DNA of 64,000 nt from Corallococcus sp. NCRR (GCF_026965535.1 NZ_CP114039.1:1984001-2048000); one strand, 5' to 3'. Shown: positions 53,137 to 61,666, numbered from the stretch's first letter. The notes: generated from the sequence alone by a model not told the origin. Translations and numbers: made by a program.

Positions 53137-53417
53137 CATTCCCGGGTGGGCTCGTTCTCTTCCTGGCGGGCCTCGGCCTTGAGGCGGCCGCGCTCCTCGC
53201 GCTCCTCGTCGTCGATGTCGTCCATGACGCTCTGGGGGTTGTTGCGGGGTCCGCCAACGGGGCCGTCGCTGTCGAGGGCGAACTTCTGCTCCTCGGTGGA
53301 GTGCTTGGCGTCGTCCGCGTACAGGGGCTTGGTGTCGTCCGCCTCCAACCCCCGCTCCACGCGGTCCTTGGCGAAGCCAGGCTTGTGGGCGGTGTCGCTC
53401 TTCTTGCGGGTGGCCAT
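53136..53417 (-). CDS. Small acidic, hydrophilic protein
   Basis: 93 residues from the ATG at 53417 after CCGGAGCAACCC. Composition is strongly charged and disorder-like: MATRKKSDTAHKPGFAKDRV then ERGLEADDTKPLYADDAKHS and a tail rich in D/E/R. No hydrophobic core, signal or known domain. Possibly a stress or nucleic-acid-associated protein, but that is a guess from composition only. Confidence 0.65.
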   Translation of the reverse strand: MATRKKSDTAHKPGFAKDRVERGLEADDTKPLYADDAKHSTEEQKFALDSDGPVGGPRNNPQSVMDDIDDEEREERGRLKAEARQEENEPTRE

Positions 53418-53564
53418 GGGTTGCTCCGGAAGGTGGTGGGACAGCTCACACACGCTCAATGTCGGCAGCCCAGGCCGCGAGCACCACGATGGGGACCGTG
53501 GAGCGGGGGATTGGTTGCCTGCCCCCTGACCCTGGCGCGCGGAAGCGGCTAGGATGGGGACTCC

Positions 53565-53696
53565 ATGGTCGGACGCAGCGGGAACAGCCAGCGGCACGAG
53601 GGGACGACGTCCTCCGTGGGCGCGCGCGTGCGGACCGTGATGACCGAGACTTGCACTCGCACCGGCCTGACTCCTCGCGGAGCGCGGACCGCCTGA
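53565..53696 (+). CDS. Threonine-rich leader peptide of the thr attenuator
   Basis: 43 codons from the ATG at 53565 (GGGGA upstream), or 18 from the in-frame ATG at 53640. The last part reads MTETCTRTGLTPRGARTA: six threonines in 18 codons, nine in the longer form. It stops 44 bp before a perfect intrinsic terminator that precedes the aspartokinase-homoserine dehydrogenase gene. This is the arrangement of thrL: ribosome stalling at Thr codons when charged tRNA-Thr is scarce would prevent the terminator from forming. No Ile codons are present. Confidence 0.8.
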   Translation: MVGRSGNSQRHEGTTSSVGARVRTVMTETCTRTGLTPRGARTA

Positions 53697-53706
53697 CTTC
53701 CGAAGT

Positions 53707-53723
53707 GGACCTCCAGAAGGTCC
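53707..53723 (+). promoter_or_regulatory. Candidate pause/antiterminator hairpin
   Basis: GGACCT (53707-53712) pairs with AGGTCC (53718-53723) across a 5-nt loop, between the leader stop codon and the terminator. An alternative pairing GAAGG/CCTTC (53716-53730) competes with it, as attenuators need. Confidence 0.5.
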
Positions 53724-53739
53724 CTCCTTCCGAACCCGG

Positions 53740-53770
53740 CCCCGCGCTCCTCCCGAGCGCGGGGCTTTTT
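53740..53770 (+). terminator. Attenuator terminator upstream of thrA
   Basis: CCCCGCGCTC (53740-53749), loop CTCCC, GAGCGCGGGG (53755-53764), then CTTTTT. A perfect 10-bp GC-rich stem with a T-run, yet 105 bp before a start codon rather than after a gene, which marks it as regulatory. Confidence 0.9.
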
Positions 53771-53874
53771 CGTTGCCCCACCTGCCAGTCGCCAACCCCG
53801 AGGACCCGCATGACGCCGCTTCCGATGTGCCTCCCCAGCCACCGAGTCCCGCCGCTCCGGAAGGAGGCCGTGTC

Positions 53875-56334
53875 ATGCGCGTGATGAAATTCGGTGGCAC
53901 CAGTGTCGGAGATGCGGAACGGATGCGTGGCGTGGTGGCGCGGGTGGAGGAGGCGCGCAAGGCCGAGCGGGTGATGGTGGTGGCGTCCGCGGTGTCGGGC
54001 ATCACGAACCTGTTGGTGGAGGCGGCGAGGGTGGCGGAGGAGGGCGAGTCCGTGCAGGAGGCCTGCGCCCGGTTCGACGACACGCACTCCGCCATCGCGA
54101 AGGCGCTGAGCGTGGAGGACCTGAAGCCCGCGCAGACCCGGCCGCTGGCGGAGGGCCTGGTGGCGCTGGGCGTCGAGCTGCGAGGGCTGTTGCAGGGCGT
54201 GGGGTTGCTGCGGGAGTGCTCGCCGTCCGTGCTGGCGCACCTGTCGGGGCTGGGGGAGCGGGCGTCGTGCCTGCTGCTCGCGGCGCTGATGGAGGCGCGG
54301 GGATTGGCGCCCGTGAGCGTGGACCCGAGGCAGGTGCTGCTGTGCTCGGGAGACCCGCTCCAGGCGACGCCGAAGGCGGAGGAGATCCGCGCGCGGTTCG
54401 CGCCGCTGCGTGAGGCCGGACCGGGGCTGATGTTGATGCCGGGCTTCTTCGGTGGGGATGCGCGCGGCAAGACGATGTCGCTGGGGCGGGGAGGGTCGGA
54501 CTACTCGGCGGCGCTGGCGGCGGCGGCGCTGGATGCGCGGCTGTTGGAGATCTGGACGGACGTGGACGGCATCTTCAGCGCGGACCCGAGGCTGGTGCCG
54601 GAGGCGTTCGCGCTGGAGGAGGTGAGCTTCGAGGAGGCGATGGAGCTGGCCTACTTCGGCGCGAAGGTGCTGCATCCGAAGACGATCGCCCCCGCGAGGG
54701 AGCGGGGCATCCCCGTGCGGGTGTGCAACAGCTTCCGTCCGGAGCACCCGGGCACGCGGGTGACGGCCACGGCGCCGGCCTCACGGCACCCGGTGCGCGG
54801 GTTGTCATTCCTGCCGGACATCGCGCTCATCAACATCGCGGGCGCGGGGTTGAAGGGCGTGCCGGGCACGGCCGCGCGCGTCTTCGAGGCGATGGCGATG
54901 GCGTCCATCTCCGTGGTGTTGATCACGCAGGGCTCGAGCGAGTCCTCCATCAGCTTCTGCGTGGGGGAGGCGGAGGCCCGGCGGGCGGTGCTGGAGCTGG
55001 AGGACGCGTTCGAGGTGGAGCGCGAGGCGGGGAAGGTGGACCCCATCGAGCACCAGCCGGGGCTCGCGGTGTTGAGCATCGTGGGAGACGGGATGCGGCA
55101 CCGGGTGGGCGTGGCGGGGACGTTCTTCAGCGCGCTGGCGGACGTGGATTGCAGCATCGCGGCCATCGCGCAGGGGTCGAGTGAGCGCAGCATCTCCGCG
55201 GTGATTTCTCGCGAGGACGGCCCGCGAGCGATGGCGCATGTGCACCGCAAGGCCTTTGGCACCACGGAGGTGGTGGAGCTGCTGGTGGCGGGCGTGGGCA
55301 CGGTGGGCGGGGAGTTGCTGCGGCAGATTCATCAGCAGGCGCCGAAGCTGCGGGCGCATGGATTGGATTTGCGGGTGTGTGCCATTGCCAATAGCAGACA
55401 CAGCCTGGTGGCGCCGGAGGGCGTGGCGCTGGAGGGGTGGAAGGCGCGGCTGGATGCGAGTGAGTCTGGGTTCACGCTGGACACGTTCCGGGCGTGGGCG
55501 AAGGCGAGGCGGCCGGGCCGGCCCATCTTCGTGGACTGCACGAGCAGCGAGGACGTGGCGCTGGGGTATCCCGCGTTGATGTCCTCCGGGCTGCACGTGG
55601 TGACGGCGAACAAGAAGGCCAATGCGGGACGGCAGGAGCACTGGAAGGCGCTGCGGGAGACAGCGGCGCGGCACCAGCGGAGGTTCCTCTACGAGACGAA
55701 CGTGGGGGCAGGGCTGCCGGTCATCGACACGTTGAAGAACATGCTGCGCACGGGCGACACGGTGCACCGGGTGGAGGGCATCCTGTCGGGTTCGCTGTCT
55801 TTCATCCTGGGACTGACGGAGGCCGGGGTGCCGCTGTCGAAGGCGGTGGGCACGGCGATGGAGAAGGGCTTCACGGAGCCGGATCCGCGAGACGACCTGG
55901 AGGGCACGGACGTGGCGCGCAAGGTGCTCATCCTCGCGCGAGAGCTGGGGCGGTCGCTGGAGTTGGAGGAGGTGGCGCTGGCGTCGCTGTTGCCGGAGGA
56001 GTTCGACGCGAAGGGACCGCTGCCGGAGTTCCTGGCGCGGCTGCCGCAGGCGGATGAGATCTTCCAGAGGCGGGTGGACGCTCACCGGAAGGAAGGCAAG
56101 GTGCTGCGCTACGTGGGCAGCGTGGGGCCGGAGGGCGTGCGCGTGGGCCTGGTGCCGGTGCCGCTGGAGCATCCGCTGGCGGCGGTGAAGGGCGGAGAGA
56201 ACGCGCTGAGCTTCCTGTCCGAGCGCTACAGCCCCACGCCGCTGGTGATTCGAGGGTACGGCGCGGGCGCGGCGGTGACGGCGGCGGGAGTGCTCGCGGA
56301 TGTATTGCGATTGGTGGAGGGGCCGTTGCCCTGA
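53875..56334 (+). CDS. thrA: Bifunctional aspartokinase/homoserine dehydrogenase
   Basis: 819 residues, the length of E. coli ThrA, from an ATG with AAGGAGG 7 bp upstream. Aspartokinase domain 1-290 with KFGGTSVGDAERM (5-17), LGRGGSDYSAALAAAAL and WTDVDGIFSADPRLV; ACT domains about 315-460 (SVVLITQGSSESSISFCV, SIAAIAQGSSERSISAVI); homoserine dehydrogenase 465-815 with GVGTVGGELL, VVTANKKANA, YETNVGAGLPVIDTLKNML and GTDVARKVLILARELG. It catalyses steps 1 and 3 from aspartate to threonine/methionine. An attenuator precedes it. No thrB or thrC follows; a toxin gene starts 24 bp later. Confidence 0.96.
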   Translation: MRVMKFGGTSVGDAERMRGVVARVEEARKAERVMVVASAVSGITNLLVEAARVAEEGESVQEACARFDDTHSAIAKALSVEDLKPAQTRPLAEGLVALGVELRGLLQGVGLLRECSPSVLAHLSGLGERASCLLLAALMEARGLAPVSVDPRQVLLCSGDPLQATPKAEEIRARFAPLREAGPGLMLMPGFFGGDARGKTMSLGRGGSDYSAALAAAALDARLLEIWTDVDGIFSADPRLVPEAFALEEVSFEEAMELAYFGAKVLHPKTIAPARERGIPVRVCNSFRPEHPGTRVTATAPASRHPVRGLSFLPDIALINIAGAGLKGVPGTAARVFEAMAMASISVVLITQGSSESSISFCVGEAEARRAVLELEDAFEVEREAGKVDPIEHQPGLAVLSIVGDGMRHRVGVAGTFFSALADVDCSIAAIAQGSSERSISAVISREDGPRAMAHVHRKAFGTTEVVELLVAGVGTVGGELLRQIHQQAPKLRAHGLDLRVCAIANSRHSLVAPEGVALEGWKARLDASESGFTLDTFRAWAKARRPGRPIFVDCTSSEDVALGYPALMSSGLHVVTANKKANAGRQEHWKALRETAARHQRRFLYETNVGAGLPVIDTLKNMLRTGDTVHRVEGILSGSLSFILGLTEAGVPLSKAVGTAMEKGFTEPDPRDDLEGTDVARKVLILARELGRSLELEEVALASLLPEEFDAKGPLPEFLARLPQADEIFQRRVDAHRKEGKVLRYVGSVGPEGVRVGLVPVPLEHPLAAVKGGENALSFLSERYSPTPLVIRGYGAGAAVTAAGVLADVLRLVEGPLP

Positions 56335-56345
56335 GCGTGGGTGTT

Positions 56346-56372
56346 AGGCTTTTCCGCCATGAGGAAAAGCCT
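56346..56372 (+). promoter_or_regulatory. Perfect hairpin enclosing the start codon, copy 1
   Basis: AGGCTTTTCC (56346-56355), loop GCCATGA with the ATG, GGAAAAGCCT (56363-56372). In the mRNA the start codon would sit in the loop of a 10-bp stem, and no Shine-Dalgarno is visible. The same structure occurs in the second copy. Confidence 0.75.
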
Positions 56373-57009
56373 GACGTTCCTGGCCCTGACGCTATGGATG
56401 GCGGCGTGCGCGTCCAGCACGCCGCTCCAGCAGAGATGGGACGAAGCCGAAGCGGAGTGCGGTGACGCAAGCAGCGACGTCTGTGTGACCCTGGTCTGCG
56501 GGGACACGGCCTGCGGCTTCTTCCGGTGCGAGGACGTGCCCGGAGAGGTAGTGTTGGCGCGGGGTCTGCCGCCCCGGCCGCCACCTGTGGCTCCCGCGCC
56601 GGGGAGCGGCCCCCGGCGCAACTGGGGCGGCAGCATGGGCCTGCCGGGTGATGCCGAACCGGTGATGGTGTTCCCCTGGCACGGGACCCCCAGGCCCGCG
56701 CCTCCTCAGCGGCAGTTACCGGCGGGCAAGTTCGAGAAGCACCACATCTTCCCTCAGTCCCCAGACCTTGCCGCGTGGTTCAAAATCAAGGGCATCGACA
56801 TCCACCAGTACACCATCCCCATCCCCATCCCCGTGCACGTCCATCGGCGCATCCACAGCGATGGTCCCAGCGGAGGCTTGTGGAACAAGGCCTGGCGTGA
56901 GTTCAGGGATACGAACGGAGGCGCTCCTCCAGTGGAAATCTTCAAGCACGCCGGTGAGCTGATCTATCGCTTCCAACTCTTGGGTGGTCCCATCCAGCGG
57001 TACAACTGA
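56359..57009 (+). CDS. SitA6-type polymorphic toxin lipoprotein, copy 1
   Basis: 216 residues. Lipobox MAACA (cysteine 17), then a cysteine-bearing conserved part (ECGDASSDVCVTLVCGDTACGFFRCEDVPGEVVLARG), a proline-rich linker (about 69-120) and a C-terminal HNH-like/nuclease-type region GKFEKHHIFPQSPDLAAWFKIKGIDIHQYTIPIPIPVHVHRRIHSDGPSGGLWNKAWREF. This is the architecture of the myxobacterial TIGR02269/SitA6 lipoproteins, exchanged by outer-membrane fusion and lethal to non-kin. It starts only 24 bp after thrA and is followed by its immunity gene 29 bp later. Confidence 0.85.
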   Translation: MRKSLTFLALTLWMAACASSTPLQQRWDEAEAECGDASSDVCVTLVCGDTACGFFRCEDVPGEVVLARGLPPRPPPVAPAPGSGPRRNWGGSMGLPGDAEPVMVFPWHGTPRPAPPQRQLPAGKFEKHHIFPQSPDLAAWFKIKGIDIHQYTIPIPIPVHVHRRIHSDGPSGGLWNKAWREFRDTNGGAPPVEIFKHAGELIYRFQLLGGPIQRYN

Positions 57010-57038
57010 GCCCTCACTCATCTGAGGCCTGACGGTTC

Positions 57039-57767
57039 ATGCCCTCCTTCTTCTGGCTCCGCGACGATGAAGCAGCCACATCCCGTTACAGCGGGGACTT
57101 CGATGCCGCGCACAAATGGATCCTGCCCGGCATCAAGGATTGCCCTGGATGCGGCGTAACTTCGGCTGGATGGGGACGTCAGTACCCCGCCGTGGACCTT
57201 TCACTCATCCCCGAGCATCGGGAATTCGAGGAGCCCCGAGCCGAGCCGTTTCATGAGTTCGTCCGCCTCAGGGACCTGGTGCGCCCGCTGGTGCCACCGG
57301 ATGCATCGCTTCCTCCCGGAACAAGCTTCGGTCCGCTCACGGGCACCGCGTCCGGTCAGTTTGGACCGTTCACCTGGCAGGGGACCTCGCTGATGCTCAT
57401 CCGCCGCGATGCGCTCGACGGTCTCCAGGCCGCGGGCATCCGCGGGCTGCTGGGCTGCAAGACGGAGCTGCGGTTCCGGCAGAAGACGCCACCGGACATC
57501 CTCGAACTCCAAATCGAACCGCGCGGCCTGCTGCACCGGGACTGCCTTCCTCCCGACCTGGAACCGCCCTGTCCCACGTGCGGACGACAAGGATTCCGCC
57601 GTCCGGACGACCCCATCCTCGACGGTGCTTCGCTGCCCACGGACAGGGACCTGTTCCGCTTGGACAACTTCAGCACCATGATCATCGGCACGGACCGCTT
57701 CAAGGACGCGGTGGAGCAGGGCGGTTGGACTGGCATCTCCTTCCGTGAGCTCCCCGTGCGTTCTTGA
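57039..57767 (+). CDS. SitI6-type double-CXXCG immunity protein, copy 1
   Basis: 242 residues. Two zinc-ribbon-like motifs, CPGCG (about 33-37) and CPTCG (about 185-189), define the double-CXXCG family found next to SitA6 toxins in Myxococcus. Shared blocks with copy 2 include YPAVDLS, EFEEPR.EP.HE, LPPGTSFGPL, LQAAGIRGLLGCKTELRFRQKTPP and the ending TDRFKDAVEQGGWTGISFRELPVR. Predicted to neutralise the preceding toxin in the cytoplasm. No signal peptide. Confidence 0.85.
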   Translation: MPSFFWLRDDEAATSRYSGDFDAAHKWILPGIKDCPGCGVTSAGWGRQYPAVDLSLIPEHREFEEPRAEPFHEFVRLRDLVRPLVPPDASLPPGTSFGPLTGTASGQFGPFTWQGTSLMLIRRDALDGLQAAGIRGLLGCKTELRFRQKTPPDILELQIEPRGLLHRDCLPPDLEPPCPTCGRQGFRRPDDPILDGASLPTDRDLFRLDNFSTMIIGTDRFKDAVEQGGWTGISFRELPVRS

Positions 57768-57775
57768 AGTCCCTG

Positions 57776-58372
57776 TCACTTGATGGCGCGGACCGCCTTG
57801 TCCGTGGCCTTCAGGTCGAACGCTTCCGGGTCGAAGGAACCGCCGACCCACTCCAGTCGTTCTTCGTGATCTTCGTGATTCGGATCTCGAAGTGCCTCGA
57901 GCAAGTCTTCGTAGCCAGGAACACCGCCGCAGTCGTCGGGCGGAGCAGCACGTGCTCCCGCGGTACAGATGGGGTAGCGCTTGCCAACCTCAGGTGGCTG
58001 CACCTTCTTGACGCGGATGCGGTGCACCCAGTCGTCACCGAAGTCGTAGATGTAGCCAAAGACACTGCGAGCCCGCGGGCCGAGGTCCGCGACGGTGTAC
58101 TCGCGTTCATCCAATAGCGGTGGACCGCCCAAGCTGAAGTCATCCGCATCTCCCTTGGCCCGATGCCCGTACTTTTGCCGTGAGCTGTCCTCGAACATGT
58201 GCATGTGGCTGTTGGTCCAGCCGAAGGCTGCTTGCAGGATGCCGTGCAACTTCGAGAGCGGCGTGTCACTTCGAACATGAAGCTCTCGCCAGATGGCGGG
58301 GGCGATCTCCATCAACTCGACGTGCAGCACGTGAATCGATGGCTCGGAGGTCGTCTTCTTTCGGGTGGCCAT
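57776..58372 (-). CDS. Plasmid pRiA4b ORF-3 family protein
   Basis: 198 residues from the ATG at 58372. Family hallmarks: IHVLHVELMEIAPAIWRELHVRSDTPLSKLHGILQAAFGWTNSHMHMFEDSSRQKYG, SVFGYIYDFGDDWVHRIRVKK and the C-terminal PICTAGARAAPPDDCGGVPGYEDLLEALRDPNHEDHEERLEWVG. The family (PF07929) is often linked with transposons, plasmids and mobile islands; its function is unsettled. It lies antisense between the two toxin/immunity pairs, which fits a mobile or recombination-derived cassette. Confidence 0.9.
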   Translation of the reverse strand: MATRKKTTSEPSIHVLHVELMEIAPAIWRELHVRSDTPLSKLHGILQAAFGWTNSHMHMFEDSSRQKYGHRAKGDADDFSLGGPPLLDEREYTVADLGPRARSVFGYIYDFGDDWVHRIRVKKVQPPEVGKRYPICTAGARAAPPDDCGGVPGYEDLLEALRDPNHEDHEERLEWVGGSFDPEAFDLKATDKAVRAIK

Positions 58373-58462
58373 GAATGGAAACCTCGTATTTGCCCCCGCC
58401 ATGAAGAGAAATCGTCCCAACGATGGATGGAATGGATCGCGTTGATAATGACACGGTCGATT

Positions 58463-58489
58463 AGGCTTTTCCGCCATGAGGAAAAGCCT
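58463..58489 (+). promoter_or_regulatory. Perfect hairpin enclosing the start codon, copy 2
   Basis: AGGCTTTTCC (58463-58472), loop GCCATGA, GGAAAAGCCT (58480-58489); identical to copy 1. The identity with copy 1 begins at TTAGGC, only two bases upstream of the left arm. Confidence 0.75.
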
Positions 58490-59126
58490 GACGTTCCTGG
58501 CCCTGACGCTATGGATGGCGGCGTGCGCGTCCAGCACGCCGCTCCAGCAGCGTTGGGACGAAGCCGAAGCAGAGTGCGGTGACGCAAGCAGCGACGTCTG
58601 TGTGACCCTGGTCTGCGGGGACACGGCCTGCGGCTTCTTCCGGTGCGAGGACGTGCCCGGAGAAGTGGTGCTGGCCCGGGGTCTGCCGCCCCGGCCGCCA
58701 CCCGTGGCCGTGGCCCCTGCGCCAGGAAGCGGGCCCCGGCGCAATTGGGGCGCAGATATGGGCCTGCCGGGTGATGCGGAACCCGTCATGGTGTTCCCGT
58801 GGTACGGGAACCCCAAGCCCGTGCCTCCTCAGCGGCAGTTGCCAGCGGGCAAGTTCGAGAAGCACCACATCTTCCCTCAAGCACGGGACCTTGCCGCGTG
58901 GTTCAAGCTCAAGGGCATTGACATCCACCAGTACACGATCCCCATCCCCGTGCACGTCCACCGGCGCATTCACAGCAATGGGCCCAGCGGAGGCATGTGG
59001 AATGAAGCCTGGCGCGAGTTCCGGAGGGCGAATGAAAACGTCAAGCCTCCTGAGATCTTCAAGCATGCGGGAGAACTCATCTACCGCTTCCAACTTATGG
59101 GCGGGCCCATCGAGAAGTACAACTGA
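58476..59126 (+). CDS. SitA6-type polymorphic toxin lipoprotein, copy 2
   Basis: 216 residues. The first 76 residues equal those of copy 1 exactly; differences then appear (a 2-residue insertion in the Pro-rich linker, IPIPVH in place of IPIPIPVH, WNEAWREFRRANENVKPPE near the end). The HNH-like HHIFPQ...HQYTIPIP..VHRRIH core is kept. Such a pattern (conserved export part, diverging nuclease part) suits a polymorphic toxin that needs a distinct immunity partner. Immunity gene follows after 27 bp. Confidence 0.85.
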   Translation: MRKSLTFLALTLWMAACASSTPLQQRWDEAEAECGDASSDVCVTLVCGDTACGFFRCEDVPGEVVLARGLPPRPPPVAVAPAPGSGPRRNWGADMGLPGDAEPVMVFPWYGNPKPVPPQRQLPAGKFEKHHIFPQARDLAAWFKLKGIDIHQYTIPIPVHVHRRIHSNGPSGGMWNEAWREFRRANENVKPPEIFKHAGELIYRFQLMGGPIEKYN

Positions 59127-59153
59127 CCCGATCTCGTGCGAGGACCGAACTCC

Positions 59154-59879
59154 ATGACCCGTTACTTCGCTCTACGCCGCGACAAGGCGGTCTACCCGCT
59201 CTACAACGGTAGTACCGATTGCGCTCATAGGTGGGGGCTGCCCGGCCTCAAGGACTGTCCAGGCTGCGGCGCCACATGGTCGAGTTGGGGACACCAATAC
59301 CCTGCTGTGGATCTGTCGGATCTTCCAGAGCAGGGAGAGTTCGAAGAACCCCGGCCCGAACCCCTCCACGAGCTCGCCCGCCTTCGCGAACTGGTACGCC
59401 CCCTGGCCCCTCCAGGTGCACCACTGCCACCCGGCACGTCCTTCGGTCCATTGGTGGGTACCGCGACGGGTAGGTTCGCGTCCTTCTCAGGGCTCGAAAG
59501 CTGTTGGATCCTCCTGCGCCGTGACGCCTTCGACAGTCTCCAGGCCGCGGGCATCCGAGGCCTTCTCGGCTGCAAGACGGAACTGCGGTTCCGTCAGAAG
59601 ACACCTCCAGAGGTCCTTGAGCTCCAGCTCGAACTGCGCGGCCGGATGCACCGCGACTGCCTTCCTCCCGACCTGGAACCGCCCTGTCCCACCTGTGGTC
59701 GCGTAGGCCTTCGCCTCCCGGAGGACCTCATCCTCGACGCTGCCTCCCTGCCCACGGACATCGACCTCTTCCGCCTGGGCGACTACGGCACCGTCCTCAT
59801 CGGCACGGACCGCTTCAAGGACGCGGTGGAGCAGGGCGGTTGGACCGGTATCTCCTTCCGGGAGCTCCCAGTCCGCTGA
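59154..59879 (+). CDS. SitI6-type double-CXXCG immunity protein, copy 2
   Basis: 241 residues from the ATG at 59154, chosen because MTRYFALRRDK aligns with the start of copy 1. CPGCG and CPTCG motifs are present. Identity with copy 1 is high in the core (LLGCKTELRFRQKTPP.VLELQ, HRDCLPPDLEPPCPTCGR) and lower in the first 60 residues and around residues 100-120, candidate specificity regions. Converges with the PhoD-like gene 5 bp away. Confidence 0.85.
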   Translation: MTRYFALRRDKAVYPLYNGSTDCAHRWGLPGLKDCPGCGATWSSWGHQYPAVDLSDLPEQGEFEEPRPEPLHELARLRELVRPLAPPGAPLPPGTSFGPLVGTATGRFASFSGLESCWILLRRDAFDSLQAAGIRGLLGCKTELRFRQKTPPEVLELQLELRGRMHRDCLPPDLEPPCPTCGRVGLRLPEDLILDAASLPTDIDLFRLGDYGTVLIGTDRFKDAVEQGGWTGISFRELPVR

Positions 59880-59884
59880 CACGC

Positions 59885-61666
59885 TCAGAAGGGCGGTGGC
59901 TCCACCACCACCTCCATGGGCAGGTTCTCCTTCTCCGCGATCCACTTCACCCACAGCTTCGGTCGCGCCGTCGTGTCCCGGTGCTTGGGCCGCTCCAGCC
60001 GGATGGACAGCCAGTTGCGGTCCCGCAGGTACAGCTCCTTGCCCACCGGCAACAGCTCCGTCTGCAGGAACCCCGGCAGGTCCTCCCTTGAATCCTCCGA
60101 CAACGCCAGCATCCCCTTGAACGCGAGCCACCCCGGCGGCGGATGCACGATGGGCGAGGACGTCGCCTGTTCGATGAACACCTCCCCCACCGTCCCCAAC
60201 GCGGGCACCAGGTGGTCCGGGTTGCGTGAACGCACGCGCGCCCTCGCTCCCACGTGCACGTCCCCGGACAACACCGTCACCGCGCAGTAGGACTTCTTCG
60301 CCAGCGAGAACAGGTTCATCAACAACCGCGTGCGCTCACCCCGGTGCACCGCGGACTCCCACTGGTCCAACAGGTCGTCGCGCAGCCCGACGCCCCCTCC
60401 GGTCATCCGCTCCATCGCTGGACCGAAGCGCAGGTGCACCAGCGGCACCGACGACACCACCAGCACATGCCGCGCCTTCTTGCCGTTCTCCGGCCGCTGG
60501 CGGTGCTCCTCGCGCCACGCGTCGAAGGCGTCCCACTGGGACCGGCTCATCACCGTGAACTCGGTCTGTGGATGCGCGTCCCCGGTGTCCAGCACCCGGC
60601 TGGTCCGGCCGCTCCTCAAGTCCAGCAACACCACGTCCAGGTCGCAGTCCGCCGTGGAGAAACAGAACGTCTGGAAATAGTGCCGCGCGGGCTTCACCAC
60701 GCCCCGGTCATCCGGCTCGCGTTCCACCGCTGGCTGCTCCAGGAAGCCCCGCTGGAAGGCTTCGAACGCCCTCGCCGCCGCGCTGTAGAGCGCCCGGTAC
60801 CAGGGCGCCTGCTGGAGGTCCTCGTGCGAACCCCACCCGTCGAAGATGTCGTGGTCGTCCCACATGAACAGGCCCGGCACCCGCCGCAGCAACGGCGCGA
60901 TGCCCTGGTTCCCACCCCACCGCTCCCGGTAGAGCCAGACGTACTCCGCGAACAGCTTCTCCGAAAGCCCGTCCGGCACCGGCAACGTCAACCGCTGCGA
61001 CCGGGGCAGCTTCATGAACGCGTTCAACACATCCAGCGTGTTGTGCAGCGAGTCCGCGTAGAGCTGATCCCCACCCCCGAGCAACAGCTGGAAGCCCGGC
61101 GTCTTCGCCGGATCCACCGGGTCCCCCTCATGCTGTTGCAGCATCCGCTCCCAGAGCGCGAAGGGCTGCGCCAGGTCGCTCCAATCACTCGCACGGCTGG
61201 CGCCGTTGCAGGAGAAGAACGCGATGTTCGGCGACACGCCCTTCGCGGGCACAACGACGTCGGACACCACCAGTGGCTCCGGCGGAATCACCTTCGAGGA
61301 CCACGGCCGGTCGTCTCGCGGCGGCGGGCGCTCGAAGGTCACCGGCTCGCCGGGCGCGTCTGGTGATTCGAAGTGATAGGACAACCGCTGGGCCACGTCC
61401 GTGCGCGGCAGGATGACCTCCCAGCGCCACACCACGCCCCGGGTGTCCTTGGGCAGGGCGGTCAGGTCCGCGGCGGGCTTCACCTCGTCGAAGACGGCGA
61501 CCCGCTGGCCCTTCGCGTCCCGGAAACACAGCCTCAACGCCGGAGGCTTCTTCACCGACGTGCTGTCCAGGAACACGTTGACGAAGAAGCTCCACACGTC
61601 GTGGGACTTCGGGTCCGGCGTGGCCTGCGCCCGGGCGTACAGGATGGGTCCCAGCAAGAGCTTCAT
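59885..61666 (-). CDS. PhoD-like metallophosphatase
   Basis: 593 residues. Metallophosphoesterase motifs of the alkaline phosphatase D family: LLLGGGDQLYAD (about 195-206), GLFMWDDHDIFDGWGSHED (near 270) and VTVLSGDVHVGARA (near 480), with aspartates, histidines and asparagines as metal ligands. The N-terminal 150 residues (KLLLGPILYARAQATPDPKSHDVWSFFVNVFL) resemble the accessory domain of cytosolic PhoD-like proteins; there is no signal peptide or Tat motif, so it is probably cytoplasmic. Substrate unknown. Confidence 0.88.
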   Translation of the reverse strand: MKLLLGPILYARAQATPDPKSHDVWSFFVNVFLDSTSVKKPPALRLCFRDAKGQRVAVFDEVKPAADLTALPKDTRGVVWRWEVILPRTDVAQRLSYHFESPDAPGEPVTFERPPPRDDRPWSSKVIPPEPLVVSDVVVPAKGVSPNIAFFSCNGASRASDWSDLAQPFALWERMLQQHEGDPVDPAKTPGFQLLLGGGDQLYADSLHNTLDVLNAFMKLPRSQRLTLPVPDGLSEKLFAEYVWLYRERWGGNQGIAPLLRRVPGLFMWDDHDIFDGWGSHEDLQQAPWYRALYSAAARAFEAFQRGFLEQPAVEREPDDRGVVKPARHYFQTFCFSTADCDLDVVLLDLRSGRTSRVLDTGDAHPQTEFTVMSRSQWDAFDAWREEHRQRPENGKKARHVLVVSSVPLVHLRFGPAMERMTGGGVGLRDDLLDQWESAVHRGERTRLLMNLFSLAKKSYCAVTVLSGDVHVGARARVRSRNPDHLVPALGTVGEVFIEQATSSPIVHPPPGWLAFKGMLALSEDSREDLPGFLQTELLPVGKELYLRDRNWLSIRLERPKHRDTTARPKLWVKWIAEKENLPMEVVVEPPPF

